This document shows positions 24,414 to 35,890 of a stretch of DNA of 64,000 nucleotides, piece by piece. Numbering within the stretch: the first letter of the stretch is position 1; the number at the start of each line of letters is the position of its first letter. The position numbers and the translations under genes were made by a program. A model generated the notes under the pieces. It ran no database searches. It saw only the letters and a program-made list of their open reading frames with translations, and was not told the DNA's origin. The DNA comes from Rotaria sp. Silwood1. Its lineage: Eukaryota; Rotifera; Eurotatoria; Philodinida; Philodinidae. Location: the NCBI GenBank assembly GCA_905250075.1, contig CAJNOP010000001.1, positions 3,630,514 through 3,694,513 of the forward strand. The letters are read 5' to 3'.

Positions 24414-27400
24414 ATGAGAGTGACAACAACAAATCGAACATCTAAACTTCAAACACCAACTAGAACTAAAACATCATCAACAACAATACTTAATGAACAA
24501 ACAGGTCATCTACAAAATGGTACAACTATTGTTTCACCAACGTCATCCAATAATGTAATTTAATGATGAAAAAAAAAAAAAAAAATTTCTAATTTTGTTT
24601 TTCTTTTTTCATTTATTTTCTTTTTCAGGGTACACTGCGTTTAATCGATTCAGGTGATTATTTATCAACAGCAGTATCACCACCACCACCACAACAACAA
24701 CAACCGGTAACAACATCAGCAATGCTTCAATTTTTACAACCATCATCTAATGCAATACAAAATATGCTTATTCAACAAATACTAACAAGTCCTGAACAGG
24801 TATTATAATTTATATGATGTAACAGGTCAACTTATAACTATATCCCTCTCTGTTTCTCTCTTTCTCGCTTTTTTTTTTCAAATGTCTATGGTCATTTGTG
24901 AAGCCTACAATAAGTGTCGTTTCGTATTGAGGTTATGAACAATATGGTTTGCTGTCTCATTTTTTTTCTCTTTCTCTTCATCTTTCTTTGACGTCTCATT
25001 CGTTATATGACAAACATCGCACAGGATGTTGCTTATAGTGTTCGCTTATGAGGACGGCAAAAAAAAAAAAACAACATATAGAGAATAAGAACGAGAAGGA
25101 AAGAAAATTAATAATAGAATAAAAAACGAACGAAGGAGAAAGAAAGAAACACACAAAAAAAAACAACAACAACAACAACAACCAACCAAACTATCTTTGT
25201 GTCTGTATTGTTTCACGCATGCTATAGCGTCTCTGACAACGATAATAAAACGAATATTTGTCGGAGAAAAAAAATACTCTTTAAGTATAATAGAATATTT
25301 CTATTTTTCATGATCTAGCAACGTCTTCTTGTTGAAAAAATCAATCAACAGTTAAGTGAACAAATTCAACTTAATCTTGTTCAACCAACAACAACAACGA
25401 CAACATCAAATTCTGACGTTATTAAACAAATTCAAGTAAATCGAAATAAATTTTCTTTTCAATATTAATTATCTATTATTATTATTATTATTTTTGATAG
25501 AATCAAATAGCAAATCAACAGCTTCTTCTTCAACAAGTTTCTTCTAAACAACAACAACAGCAACAACAACAACAAATTCCTAGTTTATTTAGTATTACAA
25601 ATTCAAATGGTTCTAATCAACCAACAACAGCTACTGTTCAATATTTAACAACAACAACACCAAACAATTCATCAACTAGTGGTAAGAACAGCTCGTCATT
25701 TTTCTTTGCCTCGAGATGAAAAAGCTCTTCTATCAATAAACAACATTTATTTATATATGTAAGTGTCTACAGAATCTCCGTCAGTGATTTCAATATCAAC
25801 ACGTCCTCATCATCAACCGACAACAATCAACATCACAGATCTGCTAACAGCAGGTCGAACCATTACCGGTTCGTCATTCTAAAAAAGAAACACATACATA
25901 TATATATTATCATTATCTTTTCCCCCACGCCCGAATGATTTGTGCGTTTTTTTTTTGCGTCTATTAATCCATAATTTTTCATTGCTTCATTTGCACGATT
26001 GTTTGTTTAATGATTGAATATAAAATAGAATTTAAATTTTTTCCATACTATTGTTTTTTTATTTTTATTTTATAGGTTTAAATATAATCGGAACAAATAA
26101 TACTATTCCAACTGAAGCTCGTATTATTATGCCAACAGCAACTACAACAACAATAAATCGTTCAACACAACAAGATTCATCAAATAATCCATTATATCAA
26201 CGAAATTATTGTCGTTGGCCAAGTTGTGATACATTATGTTCATCTTTAATGGATTTTAATCGACATCTTAACGATGAACATTCACTTGATGATCGTTCTG
26301 TTGCTCAAGCACGTGTACAACAACATGTTGTACAACAATTAGAAGCATTATTAACACGTGAACGTGAAATACTTCAAGCAATGATGAAACATTTACATGG
26401 TGGTAGTCAACCAATAAATTCAAATGGTGCATCATCATCAAATCCAACAACAACAGCACATGTTATTACACATCAACCATCACGTACATTAACATCATAT
26501 CATAATAATCGTTCAACACAATTATCATCACCAACATCTTCATCAACAATACCAACAACAACATTTCAACATTTACCTATTGTTAAATTAGAAAATGCTT
26601 ATTTAACATCAACAGGTCTTGTTAAAAAAACAACACAAGATCTTTCATCAACAAATAATACAACTGCACAAACTATATTACGTGCTAGTGCATCAAGTTC
26701 ACCACCACCTGTTCATACAGTTGAAGAAGAAGTTGGTGATGATACACAAGATGATGATGAAGATGATGATGATGATATGGTTGATACTAATGGTAGTACA
26801 TCAACATTATCAAGAACTCATGGAAATAATCTATCGATTGTTTCAATGGGTTCGACTGGAAAACATCATCAAATGAGTAGAAAATCAAAAGGAATGTTGG
26901 CATTAGGTGGAAAAAAAGCTGGAAAAGGAAAAGGTTTGTTGAATGAATTTAATCTATCGAATGATAGAAATCTTTCTAATTGAGATACTTAGAAGAGCAA
27001 AATTTGTTATATTCTTTTATTGAGTTTGAAATATTTGAGAGTTCAAAAAAAAAGTAAATAAATATGATGCAGAGAATCATTAAACTTTCATTGTAAAAGT
27101 TTGAATGATTAAATATTCAAAAACTAATTAAATTTACTTTTAGAATTAAAAAATCGAGATTATTATATGACACATGATGTACGTCCACCATTTACATATG
27201 CAACATTAATTCGTCAAGTATATAATCTAGAAGAAAATATTTCTAATTATTAAAATATATATGTATATGTATATATTCTAGGCTATTATTGAATCTCCAG
27301 ATAATCAATTAACACTAAATGAAGTTTATAAATGGTTCGAAGCACAATTTCTTTATTTTCGTAAAAATGCACAGACATGGAAAGTAAATATTTGAATCTT

Positions 27401-28078
27401 TTGTTTCTTGTTTCTTTTTTTTTTTTATATTGAATTTTCATTTTCAATAGAATGCTGTACGACATAATTTATCATTACATAAATGTTTTATGCGTGTTGA
27501 AAATATAAAAGGTGCAGTATGGACTGTAGATGAAAATGAATTTTGTAAAAGACGTTTAACACGAGGAGCAGAAAAAGGAAATAATCATAATGAATCATCA
27601 TCATCTTATGGGTAAATATATATTTCTTATACATATATATATATAAAACTTGTTAATTGTTTTGTTTTATAAATTTAAGTCATAATACATCTACTGGTGA
27701 TGATCAAGCACTTTACTCGTATCCATTTGGTATGGAAGATGATTATAAAGATTTTAAAGTAACAATAGAAAAATAAAAAGAATTATTTTTATATTTTTTA
27801 AATTGTTTGTGCTTTTTTTTTATTGATATTTCAGGGTCTTTTAAATTCTCATAATGTTGAAGATGACGATGATGACAATTCTACTAGTGTTAATGGAAAT
27901 CATGGTCAACATAATGAACAATCAAGAGATATTAATCATAATCAATATGAACAAACTGATGATGATGATGGACAAAATGATATGAGGTAAATTGAAGAAA
28001 AAAAGAAAAAAATATGACATGTCTAATATAAATATTTTTAGTTTAACACATGGAGATGATGATCAAGTTGATGAATAA
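24414..28078 (+). CDS. FOXP: Forkhead transcription factor, FOXP subfamily
   Basis: A DNA-binding nuclear regulator. Twelve exons (24414-24554, 24629-24799, 25319-25435, 25501-25681, 25773-25868, 26076-26933, 27144-27217, 27282-27383, 27451-27611, 27680-27758, 27835-27986, 28042-28078) give 722 residues. The order is that of FOXP: a Gln-rich N-terminus; a C2H2 finger ([20 protein letters not shown]); a leucine-zipper-like helix for dimerisation ([20 protein letters not shown]); a Thr/Ser-rich linker with an acidic run; then the forkhead domain split over three exons ([50 protein letters not shown]). The C-terminal tail is Asp/Asn-rich. The intron positions inside the forkhead, after LIRQ and after TWK, keep phase. 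FOXP rather than another FOX class is clear from the finger-zipper-forkhead order and the motif wording. Confidence 0.95.
25551..25578 (+). repeat. CAA/CAG microsatellite in FOXP coding exon
   Basis: An uninterrupted run of CAA with one CAG encodes a polyglutamine tract inside the fourth FOXP exon. Poly-Gln is usual in FOXP proteins; length variation here would change the protein. Confidence 0.85.
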
Positions 28079-29048
28079 ACAAAAAAAAAAAAGAAACAAA
28101 AGATTTATTTCCAACGGACATGATGTCAGATAATATTCTCTTTATTCAACGCACGCACATATATAACAGTAGATTTCTCTCTCTCTTTCTCTCTCCACTC
28201 GTTATTCTTTTCTTTGCGTTACTCTATATACAATGTATATAGTTCTTTTCTTTGTCCTCTTGTGGTTAATTAAACATTGACTTATTCAAATTCTTCTATT
28301 GGGCATATTGCTCGCCTATATCGGTTTTGGTTTTTTTTTCTGTGCCTGTTAACGCTGCACAATGCTTTTTTGTTGTCTGTAGTGTATGAATGTATTTATG
28401 GTTTTTCTTTCGTTTTTTTTTCTTCTGTCGTGTTTGATCACATTGTTTGTATATAAATTTCTTTTTTCCTTCCGTCTTCTTCATCAGTTTTATTATTGTT
28501 GTGTTGTGTTTGATTTTTTCCTTTTGTCTATGATGTATAAAAAAAAAGAAAAGAGACAAGATGGATAAAGAAAAAAGAAACGACAATGAAAAAAAAAAAG
28601 TAAGTAAGATTTTATTTGGAACGTATTGTTTTATTTATGGATACTTTAGAAAAGACGAAGAATTACGAATAGAATAAAAAATATAAAATACTAAAGTAGT
28701 TGAGATGTAAATAATGTGTACATATAAATAATCAATACTTAAGTATGTTTATTTGATTGACAAAACTCAGATTGAAGGACGCGACAAAAAATAACTTCAT
28801 TGACTAAACTTTGAATGAGAATACTTTGAAAAGAATCTACTGCAGTTCTTACTAATTATGAGATCGAATAAAAGCACTAATAAATGAGAGAATAAACTCA
28901 ACATTATATAGACGTCTATTTTCATTAAAGCTGATTTGCAACAGTATTGAAATATAATCTTCCAAAGGTTTTTATGTTATTGAAATTCTTATTTATTAGT
29001 ATTATTATATGAAAAACCTGTTTATATGATGTATATGTATTACATTTA
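28079..29048. other. Convergent intergenic region, FOXP / protease
   Basis: About 970 bp lie between the stop codons of the two facing genes. It should hold both 3' UTRs. There are pyrimidine-rich tracts (28170-28260) and poly-A runs, but no supported gene. Confidence 0.6.
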
Positions 29049-32000
29049 TTACCACAAAAATAAAAGAATGATCGATCCGAATGTCAACAGATTAAATTCA
29101 AATTTGTATGCAGTATTTGATGTCGTTGTCTTCAAGGTCGTAGAAGCTGACGGATACATGGTAGTTGAAGTTGTAGAAGATGACCGATACATAGTAATTG
29201 ATGTTGTGGGAGATGACCAATATATGGTACTAGTCTGTATCTCGGATGTACTTATGATGGTAGATTTCATAGTAGTTTCATCGAGCAGAATGTTTGGTTC
29301 CAAATGTTCACCATCACGTTTCAAAATTTCTTCCATCCAATCGTAATAATAAGATAGTCGAGTATATATACCTGGGGAATTAGCTAGTGCACATCCTTTT
29401 CCATGTGATACAATACCCACCTGTTCCCAATATAGTCCAGTCCATTGAAATATTGGTCCACCTGAATCGCCTATAGAAAATAATTACCTTATTTTGGTAC
29501 TTAAACGAAATAGGCTTTCAAACCTACCTTGACAAGAATCTAAAATAAAAAAGAATGACTAAAAATCTTTGAAAAAGTCTAATAAAAAAAACCGAACCTT
29601 TTCCGCCGTCAAATAATCCAGCACAGAATTCTAATTCAGTATTATTAATAGAACTCGAACATATCGGGTTTTGATCATCAATGGCAAAGACTTGTGCTTG
29701 TTGAAGAATCTCTGGAACATACAGTGTTCCATGGAGAAGTACACCCCATCCAATTATAGCAAGACGAGTAGCATTTTTTGGATATTGAGTTTGTGATATT
29801 GGTGGATCAATACGATGAATACATGTTTTTGTCAAACTTGAATTTGTTTCAAAAACAAATGGATGTTCAATATGTAATAAAGCAATATCATGACGATAAT
29901 CATTTGGAATACCTGTATAATTTGGATGCAAATAAATTCGATCTACATTACGTATGACTTTTAATGGATCTGATCGATTTGTCATGCCTGCTGCAATAGT
30001 AATACCCGTAGGATTTTCTATGGATATTCGACGAAAACAATGAGCAGCCGTAAGAATATATGAATTAGATAATATTGTTCCACCACATGAATGATCGTTA
30101 GTACCATTTAAACGAAGTGATACAATCATTGGCCAACTACCTTCAATGGCATTCTCACCACCAACAATACGAGAGGACGTTAGAACTACATCAGCCTTGC
30201 CACATCCACATGATGATGTTTTGTTACAAGCATATGAAATTGGTGTTGGAGGAGGTTTTGGCGTAGTTGTAGTTAATGAGATATTTATTACAGACTCCAT
30301 CCAATCAAAATAATAAGCTAATCGTGTAAAAATAGCCAGTGAACCAATCTGATGACACCCTCTTCCATAACTTATAATACCTACCTATAATATAGAGGTG
30401 AAAACTGCAAGATCAAAATATAAAAGATCCTACCTGTTCCCAATAAGTACCTTTCCATTGAAAAATTGGACCACCGGAATCACCTAAAATTCATTTTGTA
30501 TCAAATACATATGTTTGACATTTATACATACCATAACATGGATCTAGAAGAAATTATGAAAAAAAAACATATATATTTGTAAAAACAGCAATAACGACTT
30601 TCTTTATTACCTTTCCCATACATCCCAGCACAAAATTGTTTTTCTCCATCATGAATCCATTGTTGACAAATGTGATCATTGTTATCAATCACATATACAC
30701 TAGCTTGTTGAAGTGTATTAGACATGTTATTGTAACCATATTGGGTTGAACCCCAGCCAACAATAACTAAATGGCTACCATTTGTTGGATAGTTTACTGT
30801 TTCATTTATTGAATTAATATGTGGAACACATGTTCGAGCAAGGCCTAAATTACCAGGAATGAATAATGGAGGAGAGATACGTAATAGAGCAATATCATTG
30901 CGATAAGTACTATCACTGCCATTCCAATTAGGATGTATATAAATATCATGTACATAACGAATCATAGCAAAATCTTCGATTTGATTATGCATACCAGCAG
31001 CAATAGACACTTCTAACTTTGATGCACCATCAACACAATGTGCTGATGTTAAAATATACGATTGAGTAAGAATTGATCCAGCACATGAATGCTCTTGGGA
31101 GTCGTTTACACGAATAGATACAACCATTGACCAACTATATGGAATTGCTTCTTCACCTCCAATTATTTTCGTAGGTGATAACTCAACATTGTTCCTTCCA
31201 CAACCACATGATACCATCAATGCATTACATTTATAAGTTATGGAAACATTGGCAATTGAATCGCTCTTTGTTGCAATAGTCAAAGATGTAAAACTTTTCA
31301 GATTTAGAACAGAATCTATCCATTCATGATAGTATGCCAATCTGGTAACAATGTCTAGGCAACTTCCATTTATTCCTTCTCCAACAGAACTTCTTATACC
31401 AACCTAAGAAAAACAAATAATGTTAATTAAAATTTTTTTTCAATCTCTTAATAGATCAAGCATCATTAAAATAAATATAAATGTTTCTAGAAAATGTACA
31501 AATGAAATAAGTCCAATGAAATATTTCAGAATATGCTAGTAAATAAGATAAACCATTTAACAATTTCTACTTGGCAAACAATACATTTACTTTAGAGCAT
31601 CATTCAAAATGATTAGTTTTACCTGCATCCAACGATTATCAATCCATTGTAAAATGGGCCCTCCAGATTTATCTAATAAGTTACAATCAATTATTCAGAA
31701 ATACTATAAATTTTATCTTAGACATGATACGTACGGTTACATGAATCTATAGAAAACAGAAAATGATATAATATTAACGAAATTTATTCAAAACAAACCT
31801 TTATTATGATGATATAATCGAGTACAAAATTGTTGTTCGACATCATAAACCAATCCATAGCATATTGGATCATAGTTATCCACTAACGATACTTCATATT
31901 GTTGTAGACTAACAGATGCTGTAGAATCAAAATGCTGTGTAACACGATCCAATTCAATAGTCAATAGTCGTGTGCTATTTGATGGGTATTGTAGAATATC

Positions 32001-32471
32001 TTTTAGTAAGCTGAAATCTATTGATCGAAATATTTGAGTAATATATTTATCTACGGTAAAATCTAAGGGTGTTGATAAATGTAAAAGAGCAATATTGTGT
32101 TTTTGGCCATTATTATCAGTTTTCCAGTTTGGATGAATAATAATTTCATCAACATTTCGAATAATTTGACCTAATTCAGATCGATGATAAATACCAGCAG
32201 CAATTGTCACATCATCTAATGACATATTTTCGGAAAAGTTACCAACACAATCAGCTGCTGTAAGAATATATGAGTCAGTAAGAATCGTTCCACTACAACA
32301 ATGTGTAATTGGATTATTCTTGCGTTGACAATCATATCTAAGGGATACTATTATGGACCAACTATATTGCATTGTATCGTCATCATTAATTTTGTCACAT
32401 TCGTAGAATGTTGTATTACATAAAATAGTAACAAACAATAGTAATTGATTTATTTGTGATAATAAATACAT
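29049..32471 (-). CDS. Tandem three-domain trypsin-like serine protease with inactive first domain
   Basis: Nine exons (31799-32471, 31735-31746, 31623-31672, 30611-31403, 30532-30543, 30434-30483, 29598-30384, 29528-29539, 29049-29470) join to 936 residues. A hydrophobic signal peptide ([18 protein letters not shown]) is followed by three S1 domains. Domains 2 and 3 keep the activation site (KIIGG, RIVGG), His (TSAHC, TAAHC), Asp (NDIALL, HDIALL), GDSGGP and the Asp before the active-site Cys, so trypsin-like cleavage after Lys/Arg is expected. Domain 1 has KINDD, TAADC, HNIALL and HKSGGP: the activation site, His, Asp and the oxyanion-side GD are changed, so it should be inactive. A Thr/Ser-rich stalk and a short hydrophobic C-terminus suggest a membrane or GPI anchor. 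An ATG 48 bp upstream (32519) is the alternative start. Separate genes are unlikely because the linker exons read through without a new start. Confidence 0.85.
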
Positions 32472-34082
32472 TTTATATTTTGAACAAACACGTATGGCCC
32501 TCAAAACTCGATTAAACAACTTGTTAACATATATTAGAAAAAGGAGAAAATAAATTTTATCAATTCAGAATCTCGACATATTGTACTATGTCATTTTCTT
32601 TATCTCTGTTTTCTACAACAACAATGTTTTTTCTTTTCTCTCGAAAGTCCGAGTTTAGAAGATCAAAAGCACTTGTTATTCATCATTTGATTCTTTAGTA
32701 ATACATCAACATTAAAAAAATCATCTTATCAGTAACGACTGATAGAATAATATCTTTTTTTTATGACCGAATGCGAGATTCGACAATGACATGGTAAATA
32801 GAACAAAATTGAAGGTTGCCTTCAGCAAATTTACATGTATATCGGATAAAAAATTGCAACACTTTTCTATTGAAATTCAAATAAAAACTTGCATACTTTA
32901 AGTGAAAGATTTTTTTGAATGTCACTATCTTAAACGTTTACTAATTCGTAGATTGAAATACAGACATCTATAATGAAAAATTTTTTGATATAGATCTTAA
33001 GATATATTCTATTGTTCGTCAATGAAAAAAAACAAGAGAAAGATCCATAATTTCATGTGGAAGCAGATAAATAACAATATTAATAATAACAATGAGAATT
33101 GTTTTTACAAATATTTAATAATTAGAAGAGAATATACTTCAAAGATGGGATCATTTCATCAAAAATACTTCGTATTGCTGTTATTGTTCAATAGAGAGTA
33201 AGCTGTCAGTGAAGAATTCATAACACTTTTCATGCATTTTATATATGATGATAGTCTCATATATAGCCCTGCATGACCAGTGGAACTAGATGTGTATTTA
33301 TATGGTATAATTTCCACCTACTTCAATTGATTTAAGACTAGATTACATAGTGTTCTGTTTCGCTTAGTTGTTGCCAATGGTTATTCATATAGATGAGTAC
33401 TGGTCCATCATGATCTTCTATATAAAAACTGACTCTGTTAACATCTCTGTTAACTCTTCTTTTCGTAGTATCACTCATGTACTTGTATATCACGATTATC
33501 GTTTCAAAATCCAGCATAGAATTGATAAGTATCATTAGCAATGAAATGTCATCCTGATTCATACTCAGCACTTCTCAAATTAACAGATATTTGTCGAAAA
33601 ATATTCGACATTTTGTTTCCTGATCTTAGAGTATATCATTCGATGACTCCTAACTATACATTTGGCTCTGGATATTTATTCGACGGTAATTCTGTCAATG
33701 TCCGACTAGAGTGTTGGCCTGGATGTTGAGTGGTGATATGGATGCAATTGTGGGTAGTCTTTTGATGCACATGCCACATGCCACACTCATACCCACACCC
33801 ACATCCTCGTTGCATTTGCCATTACGTCCTCCTGTTCGCTGCAAAAACTTTCGAAAGATCCTTAATGACTTCTAGACTCATGACGCCAGTATTTGTTAAT
33901 TTGTTCTTTCGCTCATTAGAATTTAAAAAAGTGTTTTTTTTTTATTTATTGACTACTCCATATGCACCATAAAACTGAATCATCTTCGTCGTTTCACTTT
34001 TACATGCTTTCTTCATTATAACCGACAACCATTAAAGTTGTTAGATATATGTATCCTACGCCATAAATGAATAGAAATAAGA
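32472..34082. other. Intergenic region upstream of the protease gene
   Basis: This includes the protease promoter side and, at about 33338-33840, a slightly more GC-rich stretch with overlapping open frames on both strands. I cannot assign those frames to a family, and none shows convincing coding character. The rest is AT-rich. Confidence 0.5.
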
Positions 34083-35890
34083 TTATCTCATGAAGGTACC
34101 ATTTGACCAAAATCCTTTTTGGACTTTACCATTGCCAGAGTAATACGTGCCGCTTCCGTGCCTTTTGTCATCCATGAATTGTCCCATCCGTTGTTCATAG
34201 ATTGTATCAACTATCTTTTCTTTTACATCGACCATCATATTACATCAAAGAATACGTTTGTGAATACTCTTTCTCGTATCGACTACCATCGGGCCATATA
34301 AATACACCTTGACCTGTTCTGTGATCATCAACCCAATCACCTGTATACTTGTTCCCACTAGCAAAGTAGTGCGTGCCTTTTCCGTTATTCTTGTCATCTC
34401 TGAATTGTCCCATGATTTGTTCATAGATTGCATCAATCATTCCTTTTTATGCATCAACCATTACAATAGATTAGGACACAACGTATGGGAATACTCTTTC
34501 TCGTATCGATCGCCATTAGGCCATATAAAAATGCCTTGACCTTCTTTCTTATCAGCCACCCAATCACCGATATACTTCCTTCCATCAGCATGTTCATACA
34601 TGCCTTTTCCGTTTTTCTGATCATTCACAAATTGTCCCATAAGTTATTCATGGATTGTATCAGCTGTTCCGCCTTACGTATCACCCGTCACAATACATCA
34701 AGAGAAGACATTTATGAATAGTTTTTCTTATATCGATCACCATTGGGCCATGTAAAAGTGCCTTGACCTGCTTTCTTATCAGCCACCCAATCACCGATAT
34801 ACTTCCTTCCATCAGCATGTTCATACGTGCCTTTTCCGTTCTTCTCATCATTCACAAATTGTCCCATGAGTTATTCATGGATTGTATCAGCTGTTCCTTC
34901 TTACGTATCGTCTGTCACAATACATTGGTGGAAGACAGTTAAGAATAGTTCTACTCGTATCGATCATCATTGGGCCATGTAAAAATGCCTTGACCTGTCT
35001 TCTTATCAGCCATCCAATCACCGACATACTTACTTTCATCAGCATAGTAATACGTTCCTTTTCCATGTTTTTTCTCGTTCTTCCATTCTCCTTAGTAGTT
35101 GTTCTCTAATGATGTAAAAGATTTAAGAAGCTTTCATCAACACCGAATACAGAGACTTGCCGATATATGATATTGGAACTGTAGTATCGTATTTGTTTCC
35201 ATGCTCGTCAGTCCAAGTTTTAAATAATTCTTGTTCTTTGTTATCGGTCAGTTCGCGCAAATGTACCACGTTTAATGACCCATGATCTAGTATATCACTA
35301 ACAACACGAAGTCGAGTGCCCAATTGAAGAATAACTTCATTTTCTTCTGGAAAGTTACTATATGGTGATATATCTTTTGCATTCCTCGCTTCGATCATGA
35401 ACAGTGTTGATATAGATCCAAGAAATTTTTTAACGACAACTGAAGATGAACATGAACTAAAACGCCACCAAGTTAGCTCATCATTTTCCTTGTAGTTCTT
35501 ACTGATGTCAACATTGATACCACGCCATAAATTTTTTTGAAGACTGGGTAATTTTTTCAATGCAGTGTCAATTAATTTGAGATAACCATGCCACGGTATT
35601 AATACCGACCGATCGTTTTCTTGTAGCACTTCGTTGAGTACTCGATAAAGACTTTGTTCACCCTAATCCATAGTATATAAGTAGATTGATGCTGATTCTT
35701 CACGAGTAAGACCATGTTCTGAAGGAAAGTGGCACTCAGTTTTTGCAATATCGATAAACGCATCTAGCAGCTGTATTTTAGAGATGATGGGATCGAGAGC
35801 TTGTCGAAGTGGAAGTAGTGGATGAGTGAGATATCCGTAGACAGGTGGAAACCGTGTTGGTTTATGATCGACGTTAGTGATTCGAAGCAT
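34083..35890 (-). pseudogene. ADP-ribosyltransferase / MORN-repeat gene, broken
   Basis: The family transfers ADP-ribose from NAD to protein arginines; bdelloid rotifers carry many such genes, some fused to repeats. The 5' part (from ATG 35890) has the helical N-terminus ending ESASIYLYTM, then TAG at 35663-35665. The frame reopens directly after and keeps the core signature: WRG, the S-region FSSCSSS, and an E-x-E in PEENEVIL. A stop at 35123-35125 coincides with an apparent one-base insertion. Beyond it lie MORN-coding units in shifting frames, ending with a stop at 34083. Several independent lesions make a functional full-length product unlikely. The intact stretches show that decay is fairly recent. 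Domain identity is confident; the original exon structure is not. Confidence 0.75.
34094..35095 (-). repeat. Degenerate tandem repeats of about 227 bp encoding MORN motifs
   Basis: The conserved block encoding G-Q-G-x-F-x-W-P recurs at about 34307, 34533, 34760 and 34988 (plus-strand anchor CCTTGACC), spacing 226-228 bp, with a divergent partial unit near 34120. Each unit encodes about two MORN motifs (GKGTYYYAD-, YVGDW-, GQGIFTWP-like) followed by a non-MORN spacer with stops. The two central units are nearly identical, which points to recent tandem duplication. Confidence 0.8.

Noticed and set aside
26268..26876. Overlapping open frames in other frames and on the other strand inside the FOXP exon
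   Set aside because: Shadows of low-complexity CAA/TCA/GAT-rich coding sequence; the FOXP frame has the conserved finger and zipper.
29026..29346. Plus-strand open frame with Val/Asp-rich repeats
   Set aside because: It is the antisense of the protease Ser/Thr-rich stalk; the repetition comes from the stalk codons.
33338..33729. Open frames on both strands near 33.5 kb as a real gene
   Set aside because: Short, overlapping, with no recognisable motif or splice continuity; possibly old debris but not supportable.
34119..35109. Plus-strand open frames across the MORN region
   Set aside because: They are antisense shadows of the MORN repeats; the plus-strand translations have no family character while the minus strand encodes clear MORN motifs.
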